Shown: positions 10,799-19,442, counted from the first letter of the stretch. The stretch is DNA of 64,000 bases from Stenotrophomonas sp. BIO128-Bstrain (GCF_030128875.1 NZ_CP124620.1:2852001-2916000), one strand, 5' to 3'. Notes: generated by a model not told the origin, from the sequence alone. Program-made: numbers and translations.

Positions 10799-11685
10799 CC
10801 ACCCCCGCCTCCGCCCCGACCGCCGCCACCCTGATCATCGTCAGTGGCCTGTCCGGTTCCGGCAAGACGGTCGCACTGAAGACCTTCGAAGACCTGGATT
10901 ACTACTGCTCGGACAACCTGCCGATCGACCTGCTGCCGGATTTCGTGCGCAGTCTGCTGGGTGATCCGGGCCGCGAAGCGCCGCGCCGGCTGGCAGTCGG
11001 CATCGACGTGCGCGCGCAGAGCGATTTGACCCAGCTCTCGCACTGGCGCGAAGACGCCAAGGCCGCCGGCCTGGATGCGCAGCTGCTGTTTTTCGATGCC
11101 ACCGATGAAACCCTGCTCAAGCGCTACGCCGACACCCGGCGCCGCCATCCGCTGAGCCAGCTGGGGCTGTCGCTGCCCGAAGCGATCGCCCGCGAGCGTG
11201 AACTCACCGCGCCGCTGCGCCGTGCCGCCGATGCAGTGATCGACACCAGCAGCCTCAACGTGCACCAGCTTCGCCGCAAGGTGGTCACCGAATTCGCGCT
11301 CGCCCACGGCAACAAGCTTTCGCTGCTGTTTGAATCGTTCGCCTACAAGCGCGGCGTCCCCGCCGAGGCCGACTTCGTGTTCGACGTGCGGGTCCTGCCC
11401 AATCCGCATTGGGACCCGGAGCTGCGCCCGCTCTCGGGCCGCGATGCCGGCGTGCGCGAGCACCTGGACGAGCAGCCCGACGTAAAGCGCTACGCCGGCC
11501 AGCTGGTCGATTTCCTCGACACCTGGCTGCCACGGCTGGGCAATGACACCCGCAGCTATGTCACGGTCGCCTTCGGCTGCACCGGCGGCAAGCACCGCTC
11601 GGTCTACATGGCCGAGCGCATGGCCCGCCATGCCCGCGACCAGGGCTGGCCGGAAGTGGCCACGTTCCATCGCGAACTCGACTGA
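10795..11685 (+). CDS. rapZ: RNase adapter protein RapZ
   Basis: The 296-residue protein belongs to the RapZ/YvcJ family, which binds nucleotides and, in enterobacteria, delivers the GlmZ sRNA to RNase E. The N-terminal Walker [21 protein letters not shown], and the C-terminal [17 protein letters not shown] are strongly conserved. It overlaps hprK by four bases. Whether it acts on a GlmZ-like RNA in this lineage cannot be told from the sequence. Confidence 0.93.
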   Translation: MTTPASAPTAATLIIVSGLSGSGKTVALKTFEDLDYYCSDNLPIDLLPDFVRSLLGDPGREAPRRLAVGIDVRAQSDLTQLSHWREDAKAAGLDAQLLFFDATDETLLKRYADTRRRHPLSQLGLSLPEAIARERELTAPLRRAADAVIDTSSLNVHQLRRKVVTEFALAHGNKLSLLFESFAYKRGVPAEADFVFDVRVLPNPHWDPELRPLSGRDAGVREHLDEQPDVKRYAGQLVDFLDTWLPRLGNDTRSYVTVAFGCTGGKHRSVYMAERMARHARDQGWPEVATFHRELD

Positions 11686-11882
11686 AAACGGCATCGCCGG
11701 CGGCCGCCGGCACGTATCGGGGCCGGGCGTGGCGACATGCCTGGCCGAACCTCGACGCGGCCTCTCCCCATCGCCCTGTCCTGCGCCGACCCGGGACAGG
11801 TCATCGACACGCTGAACCGCGGAACACAGCAGTCTTTCACGCGTGCTATCGCCAATTCATGTTGACCTGTTAACGTTCGGCA

Positions 11883-12275
11883 ATGACCTGTGGCATTCTC
11901 CTCGTAACTCATCCCGGTGTCGGCACGGCCCTGCTGGACGTGGCGACCCGTCTGCTGCGGCACCTGCCGCTGAAGACCGAAGCTTTCGAAGTACCGTTCG
12001 ACGCAGATATGGACGTCCTGCTCCCGCTCGCCTCGGCCGCCTTGCGCCGGGTGGACAGTGGCCAGGGCGTGCTGATCCTGACCGACCTGTACGGCGCCAG
12101 CCCCAGCAATCTGGCCGGGCAACTGGCTCGTCTGGGCACCCCGGCACGCCGGGTTTCGGCGCTGAGCCTGCCGATGTTGATGCGGGTGATGAATTATCCG
12201 GAACAGGGACTGGATCAACTGCCTGCCACTGCCGCGGCAGGCACTCGCAATGGAGCGATTGTCGACGATGCTTGA
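11883..12275 (+). CDS. PTS EIIA component, mannose type
   Basis: This 130-residue protein is a stand-alone EIIA of the mannose/fructose family. The phospho-acceptor His10 lies in GILLVTHPGVG, and LILTDLYGASPSN is the usual active-site loop. No EIIB or EIIC sugar-transport partners occur nearby, so it is probably a regulatory phosphoprotein of the incomplete PTS and not a sugar porter. A 197-base gap separates it from rapZ, so it may have its own promoter. Its stop overlaps the ptsH start by eight bases. Confidence 0.88.
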   Translation: MTCGILLVTHPGVGTALLDVATRLLRHLPLKTEAFEVPFDADMDVLLPLASAALRRVDSGQGVLILTDLYGASPSNLAGQLARLGTPARRVSALSLPMLMRVMNYPEQGLDQLPATAAAGTRNGAIVDDA

Positions 12276-12537
12276 ACGTGAACTCACTGTTTCCAACCGC
12301 CTGGGCCTGCATGCCCGCGCCACTGCCAAGCTGGTGCAGGAGCTGGCGCCTTTCCGCTGCAACGTGACCATGGCCGCCAAGGGCCGTGAGATCAACGCCA
12401 AGAGCATCATGGGCGTCATGCTGCTGGCCGCCGGCCAGGGCACCCCGGTCACCGTGCGCATCGACGGCGAGGACGAAGCCGCCGCGATGGACGCGGTGGT
12501 GGCCCTGTTCGAACGGCGTTTCGACGAGGACAACTGA
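12268..12537 (+). CDS. ptsH: Phosphocarrier protein HPr
   Basis: HPr passes phosphate from enzyme I to EIIA proteins. In the 89-residue form that starts at 12268, the catalytic His is at position 15 (RLGLHARATAKL) and the regulatory Ser at 46 (INAKSIMGVMLLAA), both canonical. That supports this start over an in-frame ATG six codons upstream. Retention of Ser46 fits the hprK gene upstream. The gene overlaps the EIIA gene, and ptsI starts two bases after its stop. Confidence 0.95.
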   Translation: MLERELTVSNRLGLHARATAKLVQELAPFRCNVTMAAKGREINAKSIMGVMLLAAGQGTPVTVRIDGEDEAAAMDAVVALFERRFDEDN

Positions 12538-12539
12538 GC

Positions 12540-14306
12540 ATGGGGGGGCAACCGCGACCGGGATCCTCCGCACCGGCCCGGACCGCGTCCGGGGCGATGC
12601 TGTTGTCCGGGCACGGTGCCTCGCGCGGCAACGCCCTGGGCCGCGCCCGGGTGCGCCTGCCGCACGCCCTGGAAGTGGCCGAGCAGCGCATTCCGCCGGC
12701 CAAGGTCGAGGCTGAACTGGAGCGCCTGCACGTGGCCGTGGAAGCGGCCCGCGGCGAAATGCACGATCTGCGCCAGCGCCTGCATGGCGCGCTCAACCAG
12801 GAAGTCGGCGAGTTCCTCGAGCTGCATGCGCTGCTGCTGGATGACCCCGAACTGCTGTTCGGCCTGGACGAGCTGATCCGCAGTGGCCCCTACAGCGCCG
12901 GCTACGCGCTGCGCGTGCAGCGTGACCGCCTGGCCAAGGTCTTCGATGGCATGGACGATGCCTACCTGAAGAGCCGCATGGACGATCTGGACCATGTGAT
13001 CGGGCGCATCCATGCCTTCCTGCAGAAGCGCCCGCCGGACGTCAAAGGCATGGCCGGCGAGATCCTGATCTGCGACAACATCGCCCCGTCCGAGCTGGCC
13101 CAGCTGCAGGCCCACGGGGTGGTCGGCATCATCACCGCCGGCGGCAGCGCGCTGTCGCACAGCGCGATCCTGGCGCGCAGCCTGCACCTGCCGTTGATCG
13201 TCAACGTGCCGAACGTGCTGCAGAAGGTCGCCGATGGCGACGTGCTGATCATGGATGGCAGCGACGGCACGGTGACCATCAACCCGCAGGCACCGGACCT
13301 GCGCGATTACCGCGTGCGGCTGCGCGAGCATGCGCGCGAACAGCGCGAACTCGGGCGCCTGCGCACCAAGCCCAGCCGCACCCGCGACAACGTCGACATC
13401 GCGCTGCTGGCCAACGCCGAATCCAGCGAAGACGTCACCCAGGCCCATGCGCTGGGCGCGCACGGGCTGGGCCTGTACCGCACCGAATTCCTGTTCCTGC
13501 AGCGCAACGAGCTGCCCGACGAGCAGGAGCAGTTCGAGACCTACCGCGATGCCGCGTTGGGCATGAGCGGACGGCCGGTCACCATCCGCACCCTGGACCT
13601 GGGCGCGGACAAGGCCGACCGCACCGGGCTGACCCTGAGCAACGAAGAGAACCCGGCGCTGGGCCTGCGCGGCGTGCGCCTGTCGCTGGCGCGGCCGAAG
13701 GTGGCCGACACCCAGCTGCGCGCGATCCTGCGCGCCTCGGCCTACGGCAAGCTGCGCATCCTGATCCCGATGGTCAGCACCCGCGAGGAGATCCTCGCCG
13801 TGCGCCGGCGGCTGGCCAAACAGGCCGAGCTGCTGCGCGCGGAAGGCCACGAAGTGGCCGAGCACATCCCGTTCGGCGCGATGATCGAAGTGCCAGCCGC
13901 CGCGATCGCGCTGGAGAGCTTCATCGATCTGGTCGACTTCCTCTCGATCGGCACCAACGACCTGGTCCAGTACCTGCTCGCCGCCGACCGCAACAACGAG
14001 GCGGTCGGCGAGCTGTACTCCCCGCTGCACCCGGCGGTGGTGCGCCTGCTGGCGCATATCCTGCGCACCGGCCAGGCCTACAACATCCCGGTGGCGGTGT
14101 GCGGCGAGATCGCCGGCGACCCGCTGATGACGCGTCTGCTGCTGGCGCTGGGGCTGACGGAATTCAGCCTGCACCCGGGCACCCTGCTGGAAGTACGCCG
14201 CGCGGTGCGCGACAGCGACCTGTCCGTGCTGCAGGCGATGGCGCCCAAGCTGCTGCAGGCGCGCGACCGGCGTGGCATCGAACGCTGGATCGAAAAGGCC
14301 CGGTAG
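12540..14306 (+). CDS. ptsI: PTS enzyme I
   Basis: Enzyme I takes phosphate from PEP and passes it to HPr. The 588-residue protein has the HPr-binding domain, the phosphohistidine segment GGSALSHSAILARSL (His207 from the first Met) and the PEP-binding barrel (LYRTEFLFLQR, IGTNDLVQYLLAADRN, VCGEIAGDPL). An alternative ATG at 12597 would remove 19 residues outside the conserved core. The stop codon TAG is part of the GTAG motif of the palindromic repeat that follows. Confidence 0.95.
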   Translation: MGGQPRPGSSAPARTASGAMLLSGHGASRGNALGRARVRLPHALEVAEQRIPPAKVEAELERLHVAVEAARGEMHDLRQRLHGALNQEVGEFLELHALLLDDPELLFGLDELIRSGPYSAGYALRVQRDRLAKVFDGMDDAYLKSRMDDLDHVIGRIHAFLQKRPPDVKGMAGEILICDNIAPSELAQLQAHGVVGIITAGGSALSHSAILARSLHLPLIVNVPNVLQKVADGDVLIMDGSDGTVTINPQAPDLRDYRVRLREHAREQRELGRLRTKPSRTRDNVDIALLANAESSEDVTQAHALGAHGLGLYRTEFLFLQRNELPDEQEQFETYRDAALGMSGRPVTIRTLDLGADKADRTGLTLSNEENPALGLRGVRLSLARPKVADTQLRAILRASAYGKLRILIPMVSTREEILAVRRRLAKQAELLRAEGHEVAEHIPFGAMIEVPAAAIALESFIDLVDFLSIGTNDLVQYLLAADRNNEAVGELYSPLHPAVVRLLAHILRTGQAYNIPVAVCGEIAGDPLMTRLLLALGLTEFSLHPGTLLEVRRAVRDSDLSVLQAMAPKLLQARDRRGIERWIEKAR

Positions 14307-14379
14307 TGCCGGCCGCTGGCCGGCTCCGCATGAACCTTCGGATCGGTATGCGTGGTTGCCGGCCAGCGGCCGGCACTAC
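14303..14379. repeat. Inverted pair of GTAG palindromes overlapping the ptsI stop
   Basis: A forward unit (14303-14329, from GTAGTGCCGG to CCGGCTCCGC) faces a reverse unit (14358-14379). Each contains the dyad GCCGGCC/GGCCGGC. The pair can form two hairpins or one large cruciform-like structure between ptsI and mgtE. The first unit supplies the ptsI stop codon. It may act as a 3' mRNA stabiliser or attenuator before mgtE. Confidence 0.85.
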
Positions 14380-14526
14380 CGTCGTTGAATGCGTGCGTCC
14401 CACGCGCATCGCCGTCTGCGCCCTACCCGATTGACACACAAGCACGCGATAATGACGCGGTGACCACCGCCCATGCCGCATCCTCCACCGGATAGCGGCC
14501 TTTTTCTTTTTCCGCAGGAGCTGCGC

Positions 14527-15888
14527 ATGGCCGAAGCCGTACGCCACGACAAGACGGCGCGCCAGCTGCGGCTGTTGTCCGATGCACTGGACAGCGGGCG
14601 GTTGGGTCCGGTCCGTCGGTTGGTCAATACCCTGGCGCCGGCGGAAATCGGCAACCTGCTCGAATCGCTGCCCCCGGGCAAGCGCGAGATTGTCTGGGGC
14701 CTGGTCGATCCGGAAGACGATGGCGAGGTGCTGGTCCACGTCGGCGAGGAAGTCCGCGAAAGCCTGCTGGCCGACATGGACCCGGACGAGATCATCGCCG
14801 CGGTCGAAGACCTGGACATCGATGACCTTGCCGACCTGGTCGAGGATCTGCCGGACACGGTCATCGACGAAGTCCTCAAGTCGATGGACCGCGAGAACCG
14901 CGAGCGGCTCGAGCAGGTGCTGTCCTATCCCGAGGACAGCGCCGGCCGCCTGATGAACCCGGACGTGGTGACCGTGCGCGCCGACGTCAACGTCGACGTG
15001 GTGCTGCGCTACCTGCGCCTGCGCGGCGAACTGCCCGACCACACCGATCACCTGTTCGTGGTCAGCCGCCGCCATCAGTACCTGGGCCGCCTCTCGCTGG
15101 CCGCGCTGGTGACGCATGAGGACAACACCCCGATCAACCGCTTGATCGATGACGAACAGCCGGCGATCGACGTCGGCGAGAGCGCCGATGAAGTCGCGCG
15201 CCAGTTCTCCGATCATGACTGGGTCTCCGCCCCGGTGGTGGACGACAACAACATCCTGCTCGGCCGCATCACCATCGATGACGTGGTCGACATCATCCGG
15301 TCGCAGGCCGAGCACCAGGCGCTGGGCGCCGCCGGTCTGGACGAAGAAGAAGATCTGTTCTCGCCGATCAAGCGCGCCGTGCGCGGCCGCGTGGTCTGGC
15401 TCGGCATCAACCTGTGTACCGCGTTCCTGGCGGCCAGCGTGATCGGCCAGTTCGAGCTGACCCTGCAGAAGGTGGTGGCGCTGGCCGTGCTGATGCCGAT
15501 CGTGGCCGGCGTGGGCGGCAATGCGGCCGTGCAGGTGCTGACCCTGATGGTGCGCGGCATCGCCCTGGGCCAGGTTGGCCAGAGCAACGCGCGCATCCTG
15601 CTGTGGAAGGAATCGCGCGTCGCGCTGATCAACGGCACCCTGATCGGCACCGTGGTCGGCATCATCGCCTACCTCTGGTTCCACAGCTTCCTGCTGTCGC
15701 TGGTGATCACCCTGGCGCTGATCATCAACTTCTGCGCCGCGGCCCTGGCCGGCGTGCTGCTGCCGCTGCTGCTCAAGCGCATGAACGTCGACCCGGCCGT
15801 GGCCGGCACCGTGGTGGTCACCGCCGTCACCGACGTCATGGGCTTCTTCAGCTTCCTCGGCCTGGCCACCCTGATCCTGCTGCACTGA
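14527..15888 (+). CDS. mgtE: Magnesium transporter MgtE
   Basis: MgtE is a homodimeric inner-membrane Mg2+ channel gated by its own cytoplasmic domains. The 453-residue protein has the MgtE_N superhelix (about 1-125, with acidic runs such as DPEDDGE), two CBS domains (about 130-255) and five membrane helices from about residue 290, including MPIVAGVGGNAAVQVLTLMVRG, a conserved pore segment. A GCAGGAG ribosome site sets the ATG at 14527; an ATG 18 codons upstream lacks one. The gene follows ptsI in the same direction, as often in xanthomonads. Confidence 0.94.
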   Translation: MAEAVRHDKTARQLRLLSDALDSGRLGPVRRLVNTLAPAEIGNLLESLPPGKREIVWGLVDPEDDGEVLVHVGEEVRESLLADMDPDEIIAAVEDLDIDDLADLVEDLPDTVIDEVLKSMDRENRERLEQVLSYPEDSAGRLMNPDVVTVRADVNVDVVLRYLRLRGELPDHTDHLFVVSRRHQYLGRLSLAALVTHEDNTPINRLIDDEQPAIDVGESADEVARQFSDHDWVSAPVVDDNNILLGRITIDDVVDIIRSQAEHQALGAAGLDEEEDLFSPIKRAVRGRVVWLGINLCTAFLAASVIGQFELTLQKVVALAVLMPIVAGVGGNAAVQVLTLMVRGIALGQVGQSNARILLWKESRVALINGTLIGTVVGIIAYLWFHSFLLSLVITLALIINFCAAALAGVLLPLLLKRMNVDPAVAGTVVVTAVTDVMGFFSFLGLATLILLH

Positions 15889-15901
15889 CCCTGGACCCCG
15901 C

Positions 15902-16168
15902 ATGGCCGTGACCCTCGACAATTATTTCGTCCCCGGTTGGCGTGACGCGACGTATACCTGCGCTGCCTGCGAATGGCAGGGCAGCGCGCGGCAGATGCCG
16001 ATGGAACTGCACGAAGACGAAGCCCAGTTCGACTGCCCGCAGTGCGAGAACCCGATCCTGCTGGTGGTCCACCCCAGCCTGGCCCAGGTGCAGGCGGCAG
16101 CCGCCGAAGGCCACCCTGAAGCCATCGAACAGCTGGACATCCTCGCCGCGGCGCCGCGCCCGGACTGA
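15902..16168 (+). CDS. Small zinc-ribbon-like protein
   Basis: This 88-residue protein contains two CxxC pairs (TCAACEWQG and FDCPQCENP), spaced as in a zinc ribbon, with an acidic linker (MELHEDEAQ). It starts 13 bases after mgtE and is probably in the same transcript. I recognise no specific function; metal binding is inferred from the cysteine pattern. Confidence 0.75.
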   Translation: MAVTLDNYFVPGWRDATYTCAACEWQGSARQMPMELHEDEAQFDCPQCENPILLVVHPSLAQVQAAAAEGHPEAIEQLDILAAAPRPD

Positions 16169-16206
16169 TGCACTGCAAGATGCTCCGACACGCCACCGGG
16201 CCTAGA

Positions 16207-16222
16207 CTGAAATCGATTTCAG
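16207..16222. promoter_or_regulatory. Perfect 16-bp palindrome before a lipoprotein esterase gene
   Basis: CTGAAATCGATTTCAG is a perfect inverted repeat whose last base lies 13 bases before the ATG at 16236. Its position between the zinc-ribbon gene and the esterase gene fits an operator. No poly-T tract follows, so it is not a terminator. The regulator cannot be named. Confidence 0.4.
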
Positions 16223-16235
16223 ACAAGGCACGACA

Positions 16236-17036
16236 ATGGCGCGACGTTGGAGTGGATGGCTGCTGTGGGCAGTGGCGATGATGACGGTAGCCGGCTGCGC
16301 GAGCACTCCGGCGGCCTCCGGCGGCCAGTTCGTCGGCCGTGCGGTCAAAGTGGATGGGCAGACCGCGTATTACCAGGTGTTCGTGCCGCGCAATGCAGCG
16401 GCCTCACGTGGCGAACTGCCGGTGGTGCTGTTCCTGCACGGCTCGGGTGAACGGGGGCGCGACGGCCGCCGCCAGACCCAGGCCGGGCTGGGGCCATACC
16501 TGCGCCAGCACGCCTCCACCTTCCCCGCGCTGGTGGTGTTGCCGCAGACGCCGAATGACCAGGAGTGGTCGGGCGAGAACAACCGCATCGCGCTGGCTGC
16601 ACTGGATGCCGCCATCGCCGAATTCGGTGCGGATCCACAGCGCCAGTACCTGACCGGGATGTCGATGGGCGGCTACGGCAGCTGGAACATCGCGCTGGCC
16701 GAACCGACCCGCTTCGCCGCCATCGTGCCGGTCTGCGGCGCAGTGCTGGCGCCGCGTGCGGTGCGCCCCACCCTGTTCGTGGAGGACGTCGCCCACGAAG
16801 CCGATCCGTACGCAGCCATCGCCCAGCGCATGAAACAGGTGCCGATCTGGATATTCCATGGTGCGCTGGACGACGTGGTGCCGCCGGACGACGACCGCAA
16901 GCTCCACGCCGCGTTCCAGCAGGCCGGCGCGAAGGACGTCCGCTACACCGAGTACCCCGAAGGCAACCACAACGCCTGGGACGCCACCTATGCGGATGCG
17001 GCGATGTGGGAATGGCTGTTCGCGCAGAAGCGGTAA
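16236..17036 (+). CDS. Lipoprotein alpha/beta-hydrolase (esterase/depolymerase-like)
   Basis: This 266-residue protein has a lipoprotein signal ending in VAGC (lipidated Cys near residue 21), so it is probably anchored to a membrane and faces the periplasm or the cell surface. The hydrolase domain shows the oxyanion segment FLHGSGERGRDG, the nucleophile GMSMGGYGSW, the acid in GALDDVVPPDD and the His in GNHNAWD. This resembles secreted esterases related to prolyl oligopeptidase and PHB-depolymerase. The substrate is unknown. A palindrome upstream may be an operator, and a repeat cluster follows. Confidence 0.85.
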   Translation: MARRWSGWLLWAVAMMTVAGCASTPAASGGQFVGRAVKVDGQTAYYQVFVPRNAAASRGELPVVLFLHGSGERGRDGRRQTQAGLGPYLRQHASTFPALVVLPQTPNDQEWSGENNRIALAALDAAIAEFGADPQRQYLTGMSMGGYGSWNIALAEPTRFAAIVPVCGAVLAPRAVRPTLFVEDVAHEADPYAAIAQRMKQVPIWIFHGALDDVVPPDDDRKLHAAFQQAGAKDVRYTEYPEGNHNAWDATYADAAMWEWLFAQKR

Positions 17037-17047
17037 TGGCATTTTCG

Positions 17048-17288
17048 GTAGTGCCGGCCGCTGGCCGGCTCCGCAGAGATCCTGACAGCGTCAGGTAGTG
17101 CCGGCCGCTGGCCGGCTCCGCGGAGATCCTCAAAGCTTCAGGTAGTGCCGGCCGCTGGCCGGCTCCGCAACATTCCGTCATCACCCCATGCTGTTCGTGA
17201 TCGCAGACGCGCCGCGGAGCCGGCCAGCGGCCGGCACTACCCTCATCATGTCGCGGCTCATGCGGAGCCGGCCAGCGGCCGGCACTAC
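17048..17288. repeat. Cluster of five GTAG palindromes upstream of the RAYT gene
   Basis: Three forward units (17048-17074, 17095-17121, 17142-17168) are followed by two inverted units (17214-17240, 17262-17288). All are near-identical 27-mers that start GTAGTGCCGG on one strand. The spacers of the forward units also resemble each other (AGATCCT, then TCAGGTAG). With the three units behind the RAYT gene, this is the densest cluster in the window. The rest of the 17037-17365 gap holds no gene. Confidence 0.92.
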
Positions 17289-17365
17289 GCTCTCGTGGTA
17301 TTCCGCCATAAGCGCTTGCGTCCTTGCCCGACATCGCGGCGCTGCGGAATCACTGACGATGCGCC

Positions 17366-17821
17366 ATGAGTTCTTCTCGACTACGCGCAGGGCGCTGTTC
17401 GATTCCAGGGCAGACCTATGTCCTGACCATGGTCTGCCACAACCGCCGGCGTTGGTTTGATGATCCCGACGTTTCCGCGATCGCCATGTGCCGCCTGAGA
17501 GAAATGGACGAACGTGGATATGCACGATCCCTTGCCTGGGTCGTCATGCCCGACCATCTGCACTGGTTGCTGGAACTGAAGACGAAGCCGCTCGCCGATA
17601 TCGCTCGACGCTTCAAATCATCGACCGCCTTGGCGATCAATCGCGCGCATGGTCGCGGTGGTGCGCTGTGGCAAGCGGGTTACCACGATCACGCCGTCCG
17701 CTCCGACGCGGCGCTGCGTCGGCATGCGATGTACCTCTTGGGCAATCCGATCCGGGCAGGTCTGTCAGAGCAGATCGGCGACTATCCGTACGCATGGACC
17801 CTATGGCCTCATGACCGGTAG
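17366..17821 (+). CDS. REP-associated tyrosine transposase (RAYT)
   Basis: This 151-residue protein belongs to the Y1/HUH transposase family (TnpA-REP type), single-strand endonucleases that act on REP hairpins. The HUH motif is in MPDHLHWLLEL, the catalytic Tyr is probably in WQAGYHDHAVR, and the C-terminal NPIRAGL is typical. It is flanked by five GTAG palindromes upstream and three or four downstream, with no TnpB, cargo or insertion-sequence ends, as for a domesticated solitary RAYT. Its stop codon is the TAG of the first downstream palindrome. Confidence 0.93.
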   Translation: MSSSRLRAGRCSIPGQTYVLTMVCHNRRRWFDDPDVSAIAMCRLREMDERGYARSLAWVVMPDHLHWLLELKTKPLADIARRFKSSTALAINRAHGRGGALWQAGYHDHAVRSDAALRRHAMYLLGNPIRAGLSEQIGDYPYAWTLWPHDR

Positions 17822-17961
17822 TGCCGGCCGCTGGCCGGCTCCGCAACAAACATCGGGAGCCGGCCAGCGGCCGGCACTACCCGGTGCGCTGTTGGGATTT
17901 CTGCGGAGCCGGCCAGCGGCCGGCACTACCGGTCATGCATCGACCAACGGTCGATGCCTAC
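17818..17961. repeat. GTAG palindromes behind the RAYT gene
   Basis: One forward unit (17818-17844, containing the RAYT stop codon) and two inverted units (17855-17880 and 17903-17929) match the 27-mers upstream of the RAYT. A fourth, divergent unit of the GTAGGCATCGACC type lies at 17937-17961. The group fills the gap between the RAYT and the 3' end of pyrB, so it also forms the 3' end of the convergent pyrB message. Confidence 0.9.
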
Positions 17962-17977
17962 CGTGTTAAACGGACGC

Positions 17978-18928
17978 TCACCCCAACAACGTTTCCAGCA
18001 CCGCCATGCGCACGGCCACGCCGTTGGCGACCTGGCGCAGCACCCACGACTGCGGACCATCGGCCACCTCGTCGGTGACCTCCACGCCGCGGTTGATCGG
18101 GCCCGGGTGCAACACGGCGGCATCGGTGCCGGCGCGCTTGAGGCGCGTCGCATCCAGGCCGTACTGCGCGTGATACTGCTCCAGCGAGGGCACCAGGCCT
18201 TCTTCCATGCGCTCGCGCTGCAGGCGCAGCATCATCAGCGCATCGGCGCCTTCCAGCATCGCGTCGAAATCGTCGCCGACGATGCAGCCCTTCAGGGTGT
18301 CATCGTCCGGCAGCAGCGACTGCGGGCCGCATACGCGGATCTCGCCGACGCCCAGCGTGCGCAGGGCATGCAGGTCGGTGCGGGCCACGCGCGAGTGCTT
18401 CACGTCACCCACGATGATGACCTTCATCTTCGAGAAATCGCTGCCCTTGGCCTGGCGCAGGGTCAGCATGTCCAGCAGGCCCTGGGTCGGGTGCGAGCTG
18501 CGGCCGTCACCGGCGTTGACCAGGGCCGTGCCCTCGCCCGCTGCGGCAGCCAGCGCCGCCACCGCACCATCATCGGGATGACGCACCACGAAGCCGCGCA
18601 CGCCCATCGCTTCCAGGTTCTTGAGCGTGTCGCAGGCGGTCTCGCCCTTGCGGGTGGACGAGGTGGAGGCATCGAAGTTCAGCACGTCCGCGCCCAGCCG
18701 CTGCGCGGCCAGCTGGAACGAGCTGCGGGTGCGCGTGGAGGGTTCGAAGAACAGCGTGCAGACCGCCGAGCCGCCGAGCACGTGGCGCTTGTTGCCCACC
18801 CGCCCGACGGCCGCATCGCGGATCTGGCCGGCGCGGTCGAGCAGCTGCAGCAGGGTTTCGCGGGGCAGACCTTCCAGGGTCAGCAGGTGGCGCAGGCGTC
18901 CATCGGAATCGAGTTGCGAGGCGGTCAT
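17978..18928 (-). CDS. pyrB: Aspartate carbamoyltransferase catalytic subunit
   Basis: PyrB joins carbamoyl phosphate and aspartate in pyrimidine synthesis. The 316-residue form starts MTASQLDSDGRLRHLL and carries the carbamoyl-phosphate loop FEPSTRTRSSF, the segment HPTQGLLDMLTL and the C-terminal HPGPINRG. An in-frame ATG at 18967 would run into ruvX and was rejected. No pyrI regulatory subunit or pyrC-like gene is adjacent. It lies 16 bases after ruvX in the algH-ruvX-pyrB operon. Confidence 0.95.
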   Translation of the reverse strand: MTASQLDSDGRLRHLLTLEGLPRETLLQLLDRAGQIRDAAVGRVGNKRHVLGGSAVCTLFFEPSTRTRSSFQLAAQRLGADVLNFDASTSSTRKGETACDTLKNLEAMGVRGFVVRHPDDGAVAALAAAAGEGTALVNAGDGRSSHPTQGLLDMLTLRQAKGSDFSKMKVIIVGDVKHSRVARTDLHALRTLGVGEIRVCGPQSLLPDDDTLKGCIVGDDFDAMLEGADALMMLRLQRERMEEGLVPSLEQYHAQYGLDATRLKRAGTDAAVLHPGPINRGVEVTDEVADGPQSWVLRQVANGVAVRMAVLETLLG

Positions 18929-18944
18929 GGGCAGGGTCTGAGGG

Positions 18945-19442
18945 TCAGGAAACGGGGGTGGCGTCATCCGGGCAGGAGAGCCAGCGTTCGATGATCACCG
19001 CCGCAGCCACTGCATCCAGGGCGGCGGCATCGCGGCGGCGTTTGCGGCCTTCGGCACGCTCGACCGCGAACCGGCGTGCGGCCTCGACCGAGCTGGAGCG
19101 CTCGTCGACCAGCACCACCGGCAGTTTGAAACGTTCCCGCAGCTGGCGGGCAAAGCCCTGCGCGCGCTTGCGGTTGGGCTGGTCCTGGCCATCCAGGGTG
19201 AGCGGATCGCCCACCACCAGGCCGTCCGGCCGCCACTCTTTGATCAGGCGCTCCACGGCGGTCCAGTCCGGCCCGTTGCCATGTACATCGACCACCGCGA
19301 TCGCACGCGCATGGGTGCCGAACGAGCTGCCGATGGCCACGCCGATCCGGCGCGAGCCGACATCGAAACCGAGCACCGTGCCATCACGGCGGATCGTCGG
19401 CGGTGCGGCCGCGGCGGGCGCTGGCGTGGCCGGCTCAGACAT
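18945..19442 (-). CDS. ruvX: Holliday junction resolvase-like protein, YqgF/RuvX family
   Basis: This 165-residue protein has the RNase H-like YqgF fold with catalytic acids in [32 protein letters not shown] and the final D of [15 protein letters not shown]. coli YqgF acts in 16S rRNA 5' end processing, and a resolvase role has been proposed. The N-terminus has an Ala/Pro-rich leader of about 15 residues. The start overlaps the algH stop by eight bases and the conserved algH-ruvX-pyrB order is kept. Confidence 0.92.
   Translation of the reverse strand: MSEPATPAPAAAAPPTIRRDGTVLGFDVGSRRIGVAIGSSFGTHARAIAVVDVHGNGPDWTAVERLIKEWRPDGLVVGDPLTLDGQDQPNRKRAQGFARQLRERFKLPVVLVDERSSSVEAARRFAVERAEGRKRRRDAAALDAVAAAVIIERWLSCPDDATPVS

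Noticed and set aside
17048..17961. Possible CRISPR array, because of several near-identical 27-mers with short spacers.
   Set aside because: Units occur in both orientations, are strong palindromes, have irregular spacing, and also occur singly elsewhere. No cas genes are present. They fit REP elements around a RAYT.
18929..18967. Upstream start of pyrB at 18967.
   Set aside because: It would overlap the end of ruvX by 23 bases, and the added residues do not look like the family N-terminus. The ATG at 18928 gives the standard start.
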